Source of the DNA: Pararhizobium sp. IMCC3301
GTDB taxonomy: Bacteria; Pseudomonadota; Alphaproteobacteria; Rhizobiales; GCA-2746425
Direction: 5' to 3'
Assembly (NCBI RefSeq): GCF_030758315.1
Contig: NZ_CP132336.1
Location: forward strand, 3,501,001 to 3,565,000
DNA length: 64,000 bases
A program made the translations under genes and the position numbers. The notes under the pieces were generated by a model. That model made no database searches. It worked only from the letters and a program-made list of their open reading frames with translations, and had not been told where the DNA came from. Shown in pieces: positions 54,642 to 63,592 of the stretch; the first letter of the stretch is position 1; every line of letters begins with the position of its first letter.

Positions 54642-55831
54642 AAACTGTGACGCCAGGCAGTGAAGAGGAGCTGATCGAGACAATCCGCGAGGCAATTGCC
54701 GGAACAGCTCCGCTGCAGGTTCAAGGCAGCGGTTCCAGAGCCGGATTGGGCCGCACTGTTCCTGAAACGACAAAACTCAGCATGGCGGAACTGTCCGGCA
54801 TCACCTTGCTGGAACCGGCCGAGATGGTGTTTTCCGCCAAAGCAGGCACACCGGTTTCCGTGGTGGAGGCCGCGCTGGCCGAACACGGCCAGGCTCTGAC
54901 CTTTGAGCCAATGGACCATCGATCGCTGTATGGAACCAGCGGCGAGCCGACCATCGGCGCAGTTGCTGCCGGCAATATTTCCGGTCCGCGCCGGATTTCC
55001 GCCGGAGCCGCCAGAGACAGTCTGATTGGTATAAGGCTGGTCAATGGCAGGGGCGAAATGATCAAAAACGGCGGCCGCGTCATGAAAAATGTCACCGGTC
55101 TCGATCTGGTCAAGCTGCTGTCCGGGTCCTGGGGCACGCTTGGCGTCCTCAGCGAAGTCACGTTCAAGGTACTTCCGAAACCGGCAAACAGCACGACACT
55201 GCAACTCAGCGGACTGGCAGATGATAGGGCGATTGCCGCGCTCTGCCGGGCGATGACATCGCCGTTCGAGCCCACCGGGGCCGCGCATCTGCCCGCCGGT
55301 ATAGCGGGTGATGCGGCACGCACGCTGGTGCGGCTGGAAGGCTTTGACACGCAATTGCGCTATCGCTTTGAGCAGACCGCCCGGCATCTGGCTGAATTCG
55401 GCAAGGCGGAGGAGATTGCCGGGCCGGACAGTGAGGCATTGTGGCGCGATATCCGCGATGTCGTTCCTCTGGCCGAACCCTTTGACCGTGCAGTGTGGAA
55501 AATTTCAGTGGCCCCCACCAAAGGTGCGGACATCATGCGCCGCTTCGCAGAGCAGCACGAAACCAGGCATTTCTTTGACTGGAGCGGCGGGCTGATCTGG
55601 GTTGCGATTGATCCGGCAGAGGATGGCGATGCCGGTGCAGCGGCGCTGCACAGAATTTTGGCTGAATCTGGCGGTCACGCCACCCTGGTGCGCGGCCCGG
55701 ACGAGTTGCGTGCACGCATTGATGTATTTCAGCCCTTGTCAGCACCCATGATGAAACTCACCTCCAGCATCAAACAGACATTTGATCCCAAGGGGATCTT
55801 CAATCCCGGCTTTATGTATTCCGGCGTATAG
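54638..55831 (+). CDS. glcE: Glycolate oxidase FAD-binding subunit GlcE
   Basis: A 397-residue protein with a truncated FAD-binding domain (VQGSGSRAGLGR; EPTIGAVAAGNISGPRRISAGAARD; LVKLLSGSWGTLGVLSEVTF). It overlaps glcD by 4 bp and is followed by glcF after 25 bp. This second flavin-domain subunit is needed for the complex. Confidence 0.92.
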   Translation: MKTVTPGSEEELIETIREAIAGTAPLQVQGSGSRAGLGRTVPETTKLSMAELSGITLLEPAEMVFSAKAGTPVSVVEAALAEHGQALTFEPMDHRSLYGTSGEPTIGAVAAGNISGPRRISAGAARDSLIGIRLVNGRGEMIKNGGRVMKNVTGLDLVKLLSGSWGTLGVLSEVTFKVLPKPANSTTLQLSGLADDRAIAALCRAMTSPFEPTGAAHLPAGIAGDAARTLVRLEGFDTQLRYRFEQTARHLAEFGKAEEIAGPDSEALWRDIRDVVPLAEPFDRAVWKISVAPTKGADIMRRFAEQHETRHFFDWSGGLIWVAIDPAEDGDAGAAALHRILAESGGHATLVRGPDELRARIDVFQPLSAPMMKLTSSIKQTFDPKGIFNPGFMYSGV

Positions 55832-55856
55832 AGCGCACTCTTGTTCAGGTTGACCC

Positions 55857-57254
55857 ATGCAGACAAATTTCACTGAAGCTCAGCTTCAGGACCCGCAAAT
55901 TGCCGCATCAGAGAAAATTCTGCGCAGCTGTGTGCATTGTGGCTTCTGTACCGCCACCTGCCCAACCTACCAGCTTCTCGGTGATGAGCTCGACAGTCCG
56001 CGTGGACGGATTTACCTGATCAAGGACATGCTGGAACATGACCGGCCCGCCGATGATAAAGTCGTCAAGCATATTGACCGCTGCCTGTCCTGCCTGTCCT
56101 GCATGACAACCTGTCCCTCCGGCGTGAACTATATGCATCTGGTCGATCATGCCCGCTCGCATATTGAAAAAACCTATACAAGGTCCTGGCATCAGCGGGC
56201 GATGCGCGCAGTGCTGGCTGGTGTTCTGCCCTATCCCGGAAGGTTCCGCCTCGCCTTGGCGGCAGCCTTCTTCGGCAAGCCATTTGCCGGATTGCTGAAA
56301 AGGCTGGGCGGGCCCTTCCGCCAGATCGGGGCGATGCTGGAATTGGCGCCTTCGCGGATCGAACCGCGCAGCGCGCTATCGGCCGGCGATGTGTTCAAGC
56401 CGCAAAAAGCGGTTTCCGGCCGTGTCGCGCTGCTGACCGGTTGCGCTCAGCCGGTACTCAATCCGGGTATCAATGAGGCGACGGTTGAGCTGTTGAACCG
56501 TGCCGGCATCGAAATTGTGCTGCCGAAAGGGGAGGGCTGCTGTGGCGCTCTGGTGCATCATATGGGCAAGGATGCAGCCAGCCATCACCAGGCCAGGGCA
56601 AATATTGATGCCTGGTGGCGCGAGATTGAGGGAGATGGTCTGGACGCTATCATCATTACAGCGTCCGGCTGTGGCACAACGATCAAGGATTACGGCCATA
56701 TGCTGCGCCATGATCCCGATTACGCCGACAAAGCGGCCCGCGTGTCGGCGCTGGCCAAAGATGTCACCGAATATCTCTGCGCAATTGATCTTGGTCAGCC
56801 GCAACGCGGGTTTGATCTGACCGTTGCCTATCATTCGGCATGCTCGATGCAGCATGGCCAGCAGATCACGACCCAGCCGAAAAAGCTGCTCGAGGCAGCG
56901 GGTTTCCGGGTCACCGATGTGCCGGAAGGACATTTGTGCTGCGGATCGGCAGGGGTTTACAATATTCTCCAGCCCGTAATTGCGCGGCAATTGCGAGACC
57001 GCAAAATTGCCAATATTGAACGCACAAGGCCGGACCTCATTGCCACCGGCAATATCGGCTGCATGACCCAGATCGGCGGCGGCACCGATCTTGCCATCCT
57101 GCATACGGCGGTGCTTTTGAATTGGGCCTATGGCGGCGACATGCCGCAGTTGCTGCACGATCGGGGTTTTGACAATCCACAATTGGGCTCCGGGCCGCAA
57201 TTGGGCTCCGGGCATAACACTGTGCCGGCAGCTTTGTTTGAAGCCACTGAATAA
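55857..57254 (+). CDS. glcF: Glycolate oxidase iron-sulfur subunit GlcF
   Basis: A 465-residue protein with two 4Fe-4S motifs (CVHCGFCTATCPTYQ and CLSCLSCMTTCPSGVNY) and two CCG domains (GEGCCGALVHHMGK; HLCCGSAGVYNILQP). It passes electrons from glycolate to quinone. The C-terminus carries a recent 18-bp tandem duplication (PQLGSGPQLGSGHN). Confidence 0.93.
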   Translation: MQTNFTEAQLQDPQIAASEKILRSCVHCGFCTATCPTYQLLGDELDSPRGRIYLIKDMLEHDRPADDKVVKHIDRCLSCLSCMTTCPSGVNYMHLVDHARSHIEKTYTRSWHQRAMRAVLAGVLPYPGRFRLALAAAFFGKPFAGLLKRLGGPFRQIGAMLELAPSRIEPRSALSAGDVFKPQKAVSGRVALLTGCAQPVLNPGINEATVELLNRAGIEIVLPKGEGCCGALVHHMGKDAASHHQARANIDAWWREIEGDGLDAIIITASGCGTTIKDYGHMLRHDPDYADKAARVSALAKDVTEYLCAIDLGQPQRGFDLTVAYHSACSMQHGQQITTQPKKLLEAAGFRVTDVPEGHLCCGSAGVYNILQPVIARQLRDRKIANIERTRPDLIATGNIGCMTQIGGGTDLAILHTAVLLNWAYGGDMPQLLHDRGFDNPQLGSGPQLGSGHNTVPAALFEATE

Positions 57255-57332
57255 AGGGTCGAAACTTTGCAGCCACTCTGCTAAACCCGCCCGCAATTGA
57301 TAATTCATTCAGTCAGCAGCAGAGAGTTCGTC

Positions 57333-57737
57333 ATGATCGAAGGCAATCAACTAGAAAAAGTCATCAATGTCGGCGCCAGCGACGACGGCAATTTGTCCTA
57401 TGTCACACTCCAGCTGGCTGGCGCAGGAAATGTCCGTCTCGTGGTTCCCAAGGAACAGGCTTCGACCTTGCTGTCAGCCGTGATGACCGCCAAATCATCA
57501 GCCGAAAACAACCGCGCCAAGGCGGCGGGCGAAAAATCCGGTCAGCGCGCCTTTTCGCCGGCAGGTGCATTGCCGGTCAAGACATTTGCCGTCGGTGCGG
57601 CTACCCGCTCGGACGGCCAGCGCAATCTGTTTCTGCGCATTGAAATCCCCAATGGCGGCTATATTGATTTCGGCTTTGACGAGGAACAGGCACAACATCT
57701 TGCCCGCGGTGTGCGCCAGACCCTGGAACGGCGCTAG
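57333..57737 (+). CDS. Conserved hypothetical protein
   Basis: A 134-residue soluble protein with no signal peptide. YVTLQLAGAGNVRLVVPKEQ and RNLFLRIEIPNGGYIDFGFD suggest a beta-rich domain with two similar strands pairs. GAGAG precedes the ATG at 57333. It stands 8 bp before tag, so the two are co-transcribed. I know no function. Confidence 0.7.
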   Translation: MIEGNQLEKVINVGASDDGNLSYVTLQLAGAGNVRLVVPKEQASTLLSAVMTAKSSAENNRAKAAGEKSGQRAFSPAGALPVKTFAVGAATRSDGQRNLFLRIEIPNGGYIDFGFDEEQAQHLARGVRQTLERR

Positions 57738-57745
57738 AGCGCTTT

Positions 57746-58387
57746 ATGGCACAGGCCCTCGCCGATGGTCTTATCGAGGGCACCGATGGTGCGGTGCGGT
57801 GCTGGTGGCACGGCAATCAGGCGGATTACCTGCTTTACCACGACACCGAATGGGGCTGGCCGGTTGATGATGACCGGCGGCTGTTTGAAAAAATCTGCCT
57901 GGAGGGATTTCAATCCGGCCTGTCGTGGCTGACGATCCTGCGCAAACGCGAGAATTTTCGCGCCGCCTTTGCCAATTTTGATGCGGAAATTCTCTCGCAA
58001 TTCGGCGAGCAGGATGTCGAGCGCCTGTTGCAGGATGCCGGCATCGTGCGCCATCAGGGTAAAATCCGTTCAACCATCAACAATGCCGCCCGGGCACTGG
58101 AGCTGAAGTCCGAATTCGGATCGCTGGCGGCCTATTTCTGGAGCTTCGAGCCGGCCGCTTCAGAGCGTCCGAAAAAGCTGGATCACGCTGCCGCAATGAC
58201 CCTGGGAAAGACGGCTATATCGACCCGCATATCAAAGGATCTGAAAAAGCGCGGCTGGTCCTTTGTCGGGCCGACCACAGTCTATGCGTTCATGCAGGCC
58301 ATGGGTCTGGTCAATGATCATCTTGAGGGCTGTATCTGCCGCCCCAGTGTCGAAACCGCCCGGGCAAGCTTCAAACGACCTGTTTGA
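57746..58387 (+). CDS. tag: DNA-3-methyladenine glycosylase I
   Basis: A 213-residue Tag-family enzyme that removes 3-methyladenine from DNA. The zinc-site residues appear in VRCWWHG, YLLYHDTEWGW and VNDHLEGC; SWLTILRKRENFR and WSFVGPTTVYAFMQAMGLVNDH are family motifs. The ATG follows the upstream hypothetical gene by 8 bp. Confidence 0.92.
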   Translation: MAQALADGLIEGTDGAVRCWWHGNQADYLLYHDTEWGWPVDDDRRLFEKICLEGFQSGLSWLTILRKRENFRAAFANFDAEILSQFGEQDVERLLQDAGIVRHQGKIRSTINNAARALELKSEFGSLAAYFWSFEPAASERPKKLDHAAAMTLGKTAISTRISKDLKKRGWSFVGPTTVYAFMQAMGLVNDHLEGCICRPSVETARASFKRPV

Positions 58388-58486
58388 GCAGATGCCGCCA
58401 CCGCGTCTGCTGCATCCATGCTTGCCGCAATCGGGCCAATGGGTTAGGACATCGCAGACTTTTCAGGCAAACCGATTGCGCATCCC

Positions 58487-60022
58487 ATGAGCACGAAACA
58501 GAACAGGAAGGCCGACAAGGTCAAGGCCCGCAAACCACGCGGATTTGCAGACCGCGAAGTCCATGACATTCGCGCCGCTGACGCCATGATGTCGACCATC
58601 AAAGCGGTCTATGAACTGTATGGCTTTGATCCTGTTGAAACGCCTTTGTTTGAGTATACCGATGCGCTGGGCAAGTTTCTGCCCGATACGGATCGCCCCA
58701 ATGAAGGTGTATTTTCGCTGCAGGATGATGATGAGCAATGGATGAGCCTGCGTTATGATCTGACTGCGCCGCTTGCCCGCTATGTGGCCGAGAACTATCA
58801 GGATCTGCCGAAACCTTACCGCAGCTACCGGGCCGGGTGGGTGTTCCGCAATGAAAAGCCGGGTCCGGGCCGCTTCCGTCAATTCATGCAGTTCGATGCT
58901 GACACGGTGGGCACTGCATCGGTCGCGGCAGACGCGGAAATCTGCATGATGGCAGCGGATATTCTGGCCAGGCTGGGGCTGGTGCAGAGCGGCGCGGACC
59001 GTGAATTCGTAATTTACGTCAACAACCGGAAACTGCTGGATGGCGTCATGGAAAGCGCCGGCCTGGCTGGTCTCGACCATGCCGCAACGCGCCTTTCGGT
59101 GTTGCGCGCCATCGACAAACTCGACAAATTTCCAGTCGGTGAAGTAAAAAAACTGCTCGGCAAAGGCCGTCTCGATGACAGCGGCGACTTTACCAGCGGA
59201 GCTGGCCTCAGCGATGAACAGACAGAGACAATTATGGGATTTGTCGATTTTCGCAGCCTGGAAAGCAACGATGCGGCGGCAAATACGGCAACGCTTGCGG
59301 CCCTGAAAGCATCAAGCTTCATTGACAATCAGAATTTTGCTGCCGGTGTCGAGGAGATGGAGACGATTGCCGCGCTGACGGCGGCTGCCGGCTATGACAG
59401 CAGCGTCATCGCCATCGCGCCCTATATTGTGCGCGGTCTGGAATATTATACCGGCCCGGTCTATGAAGCGTCGCTGACCTTTGAAGTCGAGAACGACAAG
59501 GGCAAGCCGGTGCAGTTCGGCTCTGTTGCCGGCGGCGGCCGCTATGATGGTCTGGTCGGACGGTTCCGCGGTGAAGCGGTCCCAGCCACCGGATTTTCCA
59601 TCGGTGTGTCGCGACTGCTGACCGCTCTGCGCCAGAAGGATCTTCTGGCGGACCGCGACCAGCTCGGCCCGGTTGTGGTGCTGGTCATGGACCGCGACCA
59701 GATGGTGTCCTATCAGGCCATGACGCGCGAATTGCGCGCTGCCGGCATTCGCTCTGAAATGTATCTCGGCAATCCCAAGAATTTCGGCAAGCAACTGGCC
59801 TATGCCGACAAACGCAATGCGCCGGTGGCGGTCATTGAAGGGTCAGACGAGCGGGCCGCCGGTGAGTTGCAGATCAAGGATCTGTTTCTGGGTAAGCATT
59901 TGTCGGCGCAGATTATCGACAACGAACAATGGCGCGCAGAAAATCCAGGCCAGAGCACCATTAAACGCACCGATCTTGTAGCCGCCGTCGCTGCGATCGT
60001 GGCACGGTATCAGCCGGAATAG
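58487..60022 (+). CDS. hisS: Histidyl-tRNA synthetase HisRS (alphaproteobacterial type)
   Basis: A 511-residue class II synthetase. Motif 1 and 2 regions include [14 protein letters not shown] and [20 protein letters not shown]; the histidine loops include [12 protein letters not shown] and [12 protein letters not shown]. The alphaproteobacterial HisRS group is divergent because it recognises tRNA-His without G-1, the type encoded at 32973-33049. It is followed at 11 bp by hisZ. Confidence 0.94.
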   Translation: MSTKQNRKADKVKARKPRGFADREVHDIRAADAMMSTIKAVYELYGFDPVETPLFEYTDALGKFLPDTDRPNEGVFSLQDDDEQWMSLRYDLTAPLARYVAENYQDLPKPYRSYRAGWVFRNEKPGPGRFRQFMQFDADTVGTASVAADAEICMMAADILARLGLVQSGADREFVIYVNNRKLLDGVMESAGLAGLDHAATRLSVLRAIDKLDKFPVGEVKKLLGKGRLDDSGDFTSGAGLSDEQTETIMGFVDFRSLESNDAAANTATLAALKASSFIDNQNFAAGVEEMETIAALTAAAGYDSSVIAIAPYIVRGLEYYTGPVYEASLTFEVENDKGKPVQFGSVAGGGRYDGLVGRFRGEAVPATGFSIGVSRLLTALRQKDLLADRDQLGPVVVLVMDRDQMVSYQAMTRELRAAGIRSEMYLGNPKNFGKQLAYADKRNAPVAVIEGSDERAAGELQIKDLFLGKHLSAQIIDNEQWRAENPGQSTIKRTDLVAAVAAIVARYQPE

Positions 60023-60033
60023 GGACGCGATCA

Positions 60034-61194
60034 ATGGTGCCCCGCGTTTCATCATCCAGCCCTGTCGGGACCAAGGCACTACAGGCCTTTGACGTGCTGT
60101 TCGAGCGCTATCAGTGCGAGCGGATTGAAACGGCCATTTTGCAGCAGGCCGACCCGTTTCTGGAAACAGCCGGAGAGGATCTGCGCCGCCGCATGTTCAT
60201 AACGGCGGGTGCGGCGGGTGAGGAAATGTGTCTGCGCCCGGATTTTACAATTCCGGTCTGCCTGTTTCATCTGCAGTCTGAAATCGATCTGCCGCGCCGC
60301 TACGGTTATCTTGGCCCGGTGTTCCGCCAGCGTGACGCCGGCCCCAACGAATTTCTGCAGGCCGGGGTGGAGCATCTCGGCCGCACCGAAACGCCGCATC
60401 TTGTCGATGCGGAAATCATGACGATTGCGGTCAATGCGGCCACCATTCCCGACAGCCACGCAGAGCTGTCACTGAAACTCGGCGATCCGTCGCTGTTTCA
60501 TCAATTGCTGGTCTCACTTGACGTGCCTTCGGGCCTGCGCCTTCGTTTGATCCGCGCCTTTGGCCGAGGTCTTGACAGGCCGACGATCCAGCGCATCCTG
60601 TCACCGGGAGATGCGGAAGCATTGCCCTTGCCCGGCGGCCTGCAAGCAGGCTTGCACGACGCTGAGGCGCTGCGGCAAGCTGTTGCCGACATGATGCTGA
60701 CTCAGGGCCTGTCGCCGCATGCAGGCCGCAGCCCGGAGGATATCGCCACCCGCTATCTGGAGACCTACGGACCGCAGGATTTTGGTTTGAACGAGGGCGC
60801 AAAGACCCGGCTGGAAACTGTGCTGTCGGATTATCTTGAACTCAGTGGCCCGGCGCTGGAAATGCCGGCCAGACTGGTTGAATTTGAGCGGCACCACGCG
60901 GTTGAATTCGGCACCAGGCTGACGCAATTTTCAGACCGTCTGTCGGAGTTTGCCAGACAGGCCGGGGACTTGATGCCAGACAGTTTTGTGTTTGCATCAG
61001 ACTTTGCCCGGCCTTTGGATTATTACACCGGTTTTGTGTTTGAACTGTTTGTCAATGGCGCAACCCAGCCGGTTGCGGGCGGCGGGCGTTATGACCGGCT
61101 GATGGAGATTCTCGGCTCCGCTGTGCCGGTCCCGGCCGTCGGGTTTTCGCTGTGGCTTGACCGGATGCCGAAAGGGAAGGGTGATCATGGCTGA
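60034..61194 (+). CDS. hisZ: ATP phosphoribosyltransferase regulatory subunit HisZ
   Basis: A 386-residue paralogue of HisRS without tRNA-binding function. [34 protein letters not shown] and the C-terminal [24 protein letters not shown] mark HisZ. It forms the hetero-octamer with short HisG in the first step of histidine synthesis. It overlaps hisG by 8 bp. Confidence 0.93.
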   Translation: MVPRVSSSSPVGTKALQAFDVLFERYQCERIETAILQQADPFLETAGEDLRRRMFITAGAAGEEMCLRPDFTIPVCLFHLQSEIDLPRRYGYLGPVFRQRDAGPNEFLQAGVEHLGRTETPHLVDAEIMTIAVNAATIPDSHAELSLKLGDPSLFHQLLVSLDVPSGLRLRLIRAFGRGLDRPTIQRILSPGDAEALPLPGGLQAGLHDAEALRQAVADMMLTQGLSPHAGRSPEDIATRYLETYGPQDFGLNEGAKTRLETVLSDYLELSGPALEMPARLVEFERHHAVEFGTRLTQFSDRLSEFARQAGDLMPDSFVFASDFARPLDYYTGFVFELFVNGATQPVAGGGRYDRLMEILGSAVPVPAVGFSLWLDRMPKGKGDHG

Positions 61195-61924
61195 CCTGGT
61201 GCTTGCCATTCCCTCAAAGGGCCGTCTTAAAGAGCAAACCGAAGCGGTTTTCAAAAACGCCGGATTCAGCATCGAGGCGCTGGGCTCCTCGCGCAGCTAT
61301 TTCGGCCGATTGAGCGGCTTTACCAATGGACGCAGTGCCGACATTTCATTTCTCTCGGCCGGGGAAATTGCCCGCGAGACGATGCGCGGGGCAATTCACC
61401 TGGGCATAACCGGCGAGGATCTGGTGCGCGAAACCCTGCGCCAAGCGGACGACAAGATTGCTCTGTTAAAACCACTTGGATTCGGCCATGCCGATGTGGT
61501 GGTGGCCGTTCCGGAAAGCTGGGTTGATGTGAACACTATGGAGGATCTGGATGATGTCGCCGCCGGGTTCCGGCGGCATTATGGCCGGCGCCTGCGGGTT
61601 GCGACGAAATACTGGATGCTGACTCAGAGTTTTTTTGCCAGTCACGGACTGGGAGTCTACCGGATTGTTGAAAGCCTTGGTGCGACCGAAGGGGCTCCGG
61701 CGGCAGGGTCTGCTGATATCATCGTCGATATTACCAGCACCGGATCAACGCTTCAGGCCAATCATCTCAAAATTTTAGCCGATGGGGTGGTTCTGCGATC
61801 GCAAGCCAACTTGATTGGATCAAAAACTGCGGCATGGACATCGGCAAATTTGGAACTTGCCAGAGAGATTGTGGAGCGTATCGGGGGCGATCCGACATGT
61901 CTTGAACATGCGGTGGCTCCCTGA
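61187..61924 (+). CDS. hisG: ATP phosphoribosyltransferase catalytic subunit HisG (short form)
   Basis: A 245-residue catalytic subunit lacking the C-terminal regulatory domain of the long form, as expected with HisZ. Motifs: [40 protein letters not shown] and [26 protein letters not shown] precedes the ATG at 61187. Confidence 0.94.
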   Translation: MADLVLAIPSKGRLKEQTEAVFKNAGFSIEALGSSRSYFGRLSGFTNGRSADISFLSAGEIARETMRGAIHLGITGEDLVRETLRQADDKIALLKPLGFGHADVVVAVPESWVDVNTMEDLDDVAAGFRRHYGRRLRVATKYWMLTQSFFASHGLGVYRIVESLGATEGAPAAGSADIIVDITSTGSTLQANHLKILADGVVLRSQANLIGSKTAAWTSANLELAREIVERIGGDPTCLEHAVAP

Positions 61925-62144
61925 AGCTTTGTCGTTTGAAAAACATGATGGACATCCTTGTGGACGGTTGAAAGCGTAGGCAGTCGAGAACTTGTTCCTT
62001 GATCCAAGGCCATTTTTTTTGTTGTTTTTGGCGGCCTTGGAATCAGCGATGGTCTTTGTCAGATCCCGACGCCCGGCTCAGGGGCGACACTGTGGGGCGG
62101 CGGGATCCTTTGCCGCAACAAACCAGTTGCTGCGTTTTCCCGGC

Positions 62145-62306
62145 TTATTTGCCGGAAAGGTCTTTCGCCAGGCCTGTATAACCAGGGGTCATGGCGTCAG
62201 GCGAGCTGTCATTGGCCGGATTGTAAACATTGGCACTGACAGCTGAGGCGCCAAGAACGATTGAACTGAGGATCAGAACGGGCGCTGCAATTTTACGAAA
62301 AGTCAT
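62145..62306 (-). CDS. 53-residue secreted peptide with one SPDAxTPGxTG motif
   Basis: A short frame: signal peptide (MTFRKIAAPVLIL..ASAVSA, cleavage near residue 25) and a mature 28-residue part, NVYNPANDSSPDAMTPGYTG then LAKDLSGK. AAGGA stands 8 bp before the ATG. The mature part is one repeat unit of the larger protein at 62919-63338, and the first residues (MTFxKxAP) also agree, so the two are paralogues. The function is unknown; a small, exported, Pro/Ser/Asp-rich peptide could be structural or a binding factor. Confidence 0.72.
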   Translation of the reverse strand: MTFRKIAAPVLILSSIVLGASAVSANVYNPANDSSPDAMTPGYTGLAKDLSGK

Positions 62307-62840
62307 TTTCTTATTCCTTGTTATTGGTTTTCGTTTTCTCTCTGGTGCGAGGGGTGTGTGCCTCTCGATGAATACAAGTTAGGTGATACTGTCTGCGATT
62401 TAAACGGGAACAATCCGTTCAACCTGGCTGAACATTCACAGCCCCGTGAGAGTGATCTGGCAAAGTGGCAGACTTCTGCGAATCTTGATTTCTGATCTCA
62501 CGAAAACACAATGCAGCTTCACCAATGTGTGTAGTCTTGTGACAAGGCCGTGTCCGGGAAAGACCTGAAAAATCTGGGGAAACGGCCGGAATTACCGCCC
62601 ATGAAGGCCAAATCCACATCATATTTTCCTGCTGACAGCCGAAGTTTCGCGGGCAGCGACTATCCGTGCATCAGGGTTGTGCGGCGCAAGCCAGTCTGTT
62701 GGCAGTGTCTGCAATCACAGCGATAAGATGATCGGCAACCAGCCTTATCCGGTGCGAGATACAACGATGAGGGCATGAACGGCGTTAAAGCGTAGCCGGT
62801 TTGGCACATCTCAACGGTGAGCCGCATCTGCCGCCACAAC
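62307..62840. other. Spacer between the two SPDA-motif genes
   Basis: I see no gene. Short minus- and plus-strand frames lack domains, signal sequences and starts. The first 100 bp should hold the promoter of the 53-residue gene, but no clear -35/-10 can be given. Confidence 0.4.
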
Positions 62841-62876
62841 AAAAAAGACGTATGGTGCGGAACACCATACGTCTTT
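62841..62876 (-). terminator. Intrinsic terminator of the SPDA-repeat protein gene
   Basis: AAAGACGTATGGTG and CACCATACGTCTTT arms (14 bp) with a 5-base loop are followed on the minus strand by TTT. It stands 43 bp after the gene's stop and fits a strong terminator. Confidence 0.88.
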
Positions 62877-62918
62877 CGCGTGTGAGAGGGCTGATCGTAA
62901 TCAGCTGACGCTCATCTG

Positions 62919-63338
62919 TTAGTTTGTAGAGGCAGTACCGGTCTGACCGGGAGTCTGCGCATCAGGAGACGTTTCATTGGCCGGGTTAAACACGCCTGAC
63001 GATTCTTTGTCATCGTCTCCGGTCATTGCAGTTTCATTGTTTTCAAGAGCAATACCCGTGCAACCTGGTGTCATGGCATCGGGTGCAGTTTCATTGGCTG
63101 AATTGAACACGCCGGACGTTTCGCAATTAAGCATGGTTTCGCCTGTCACGGCTGTTGCATTGTTGGATTCTGCAAGACCGGTCTGACCAGGGGTCTGTGC
63201 ATCTGGCGAGGAGTCTGTTGCGGCGTTGAATGTGCCTGTAGACTCAGTGACAGTATCGCTCGTTGCGACGGCGGCTGATGCGCTCAGCGCCAGAAAGCTA
63301 GCAAGTGTAATAGGGGCAATTTTCTTAATAAAAGTCAT
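62919..63338 (-). CDS. Secreted SPDA-repeat protein with three units
   Basis: A 139-residue protein with a signal peptide (MTFIKKIAPITLASFLALSA, cleavage near 22). The mature chain contains three units of about 39-41 residues beginning at 35, 75 and 114, each with the pattern FNxAxxxxPDAxTPGxTGxA; the first two are followed by NNxTAxTG. Cys72 and Cys93 lie in or next to the middle unit and could form a disulfide. AAGGGA precedes the ATG at 63338. I recognise no named family; see the findings for its relation to the 53-residue neighbour. Confidence 0.78.
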   Translation of the reverse strand: MTFIKKIAPITLASFLALSASAAVATSDTVTESTGTFNAATDSSPDAQTPGQTGLAESNNATAVTGETMLNCETSGVFNSANETAPDAMTPGCTGIALENNETAMTGDDDKESSGVFNPANETSPDAQTPGQTGTASTN

Positions 63339-63373
63339 ATCATTTCCCTTTTTGATTTCGCTGAAATTCAAAT

Positions 63374-63409
63374 GGATCGTTTATACTCAGCATGTCAAAG
63401 TAACGATCC
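63374..63409 (-). promoter_or_regulatory. Inverted repeat in the promoter region of the SPDA-repeat gene
   Basis: GGATCGTT (63374-63381) and AACGATCC (63402-63409) are 8-bp perfect inverted arms 20 bp apart, about 36 bp upstream of the ATG. Between them the minus strand has TTGACA and TATAAA, but too close for a normal promoter. A regulator site is a reasonable guess; no regulator is identified. Confidence 0.45.
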
Positions 63410-63540
63410 GGGTAGGGAAAAGTTTCAATTGCTTTGATTATTATAAGTTAACAGTTTGTTCACTGATGGCGGGGTTGAAAATCCATTTTTTGCGCTAGTG
63501 CGGCGCCGTGCCGCGGCCCGGAGATGCAGGCCGGTTTGAC

Positions 63541-63570
63541 AAAAAAGGCGGCCCGATGGCCGCCTTCTTC
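63541..63570 (-). terminator. Intrinsic terminator of groL
   Basis: GGCGGCC and GGCCGCC arms with a four-base loop (ATCG on the minus strand) are followed on the minus strand by a T6 run. It stands 29 bp after the groL stop. Confidence 0.92.
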
Positions 63571-63592
63571 AAGATCAGATTGATGCCGGACT

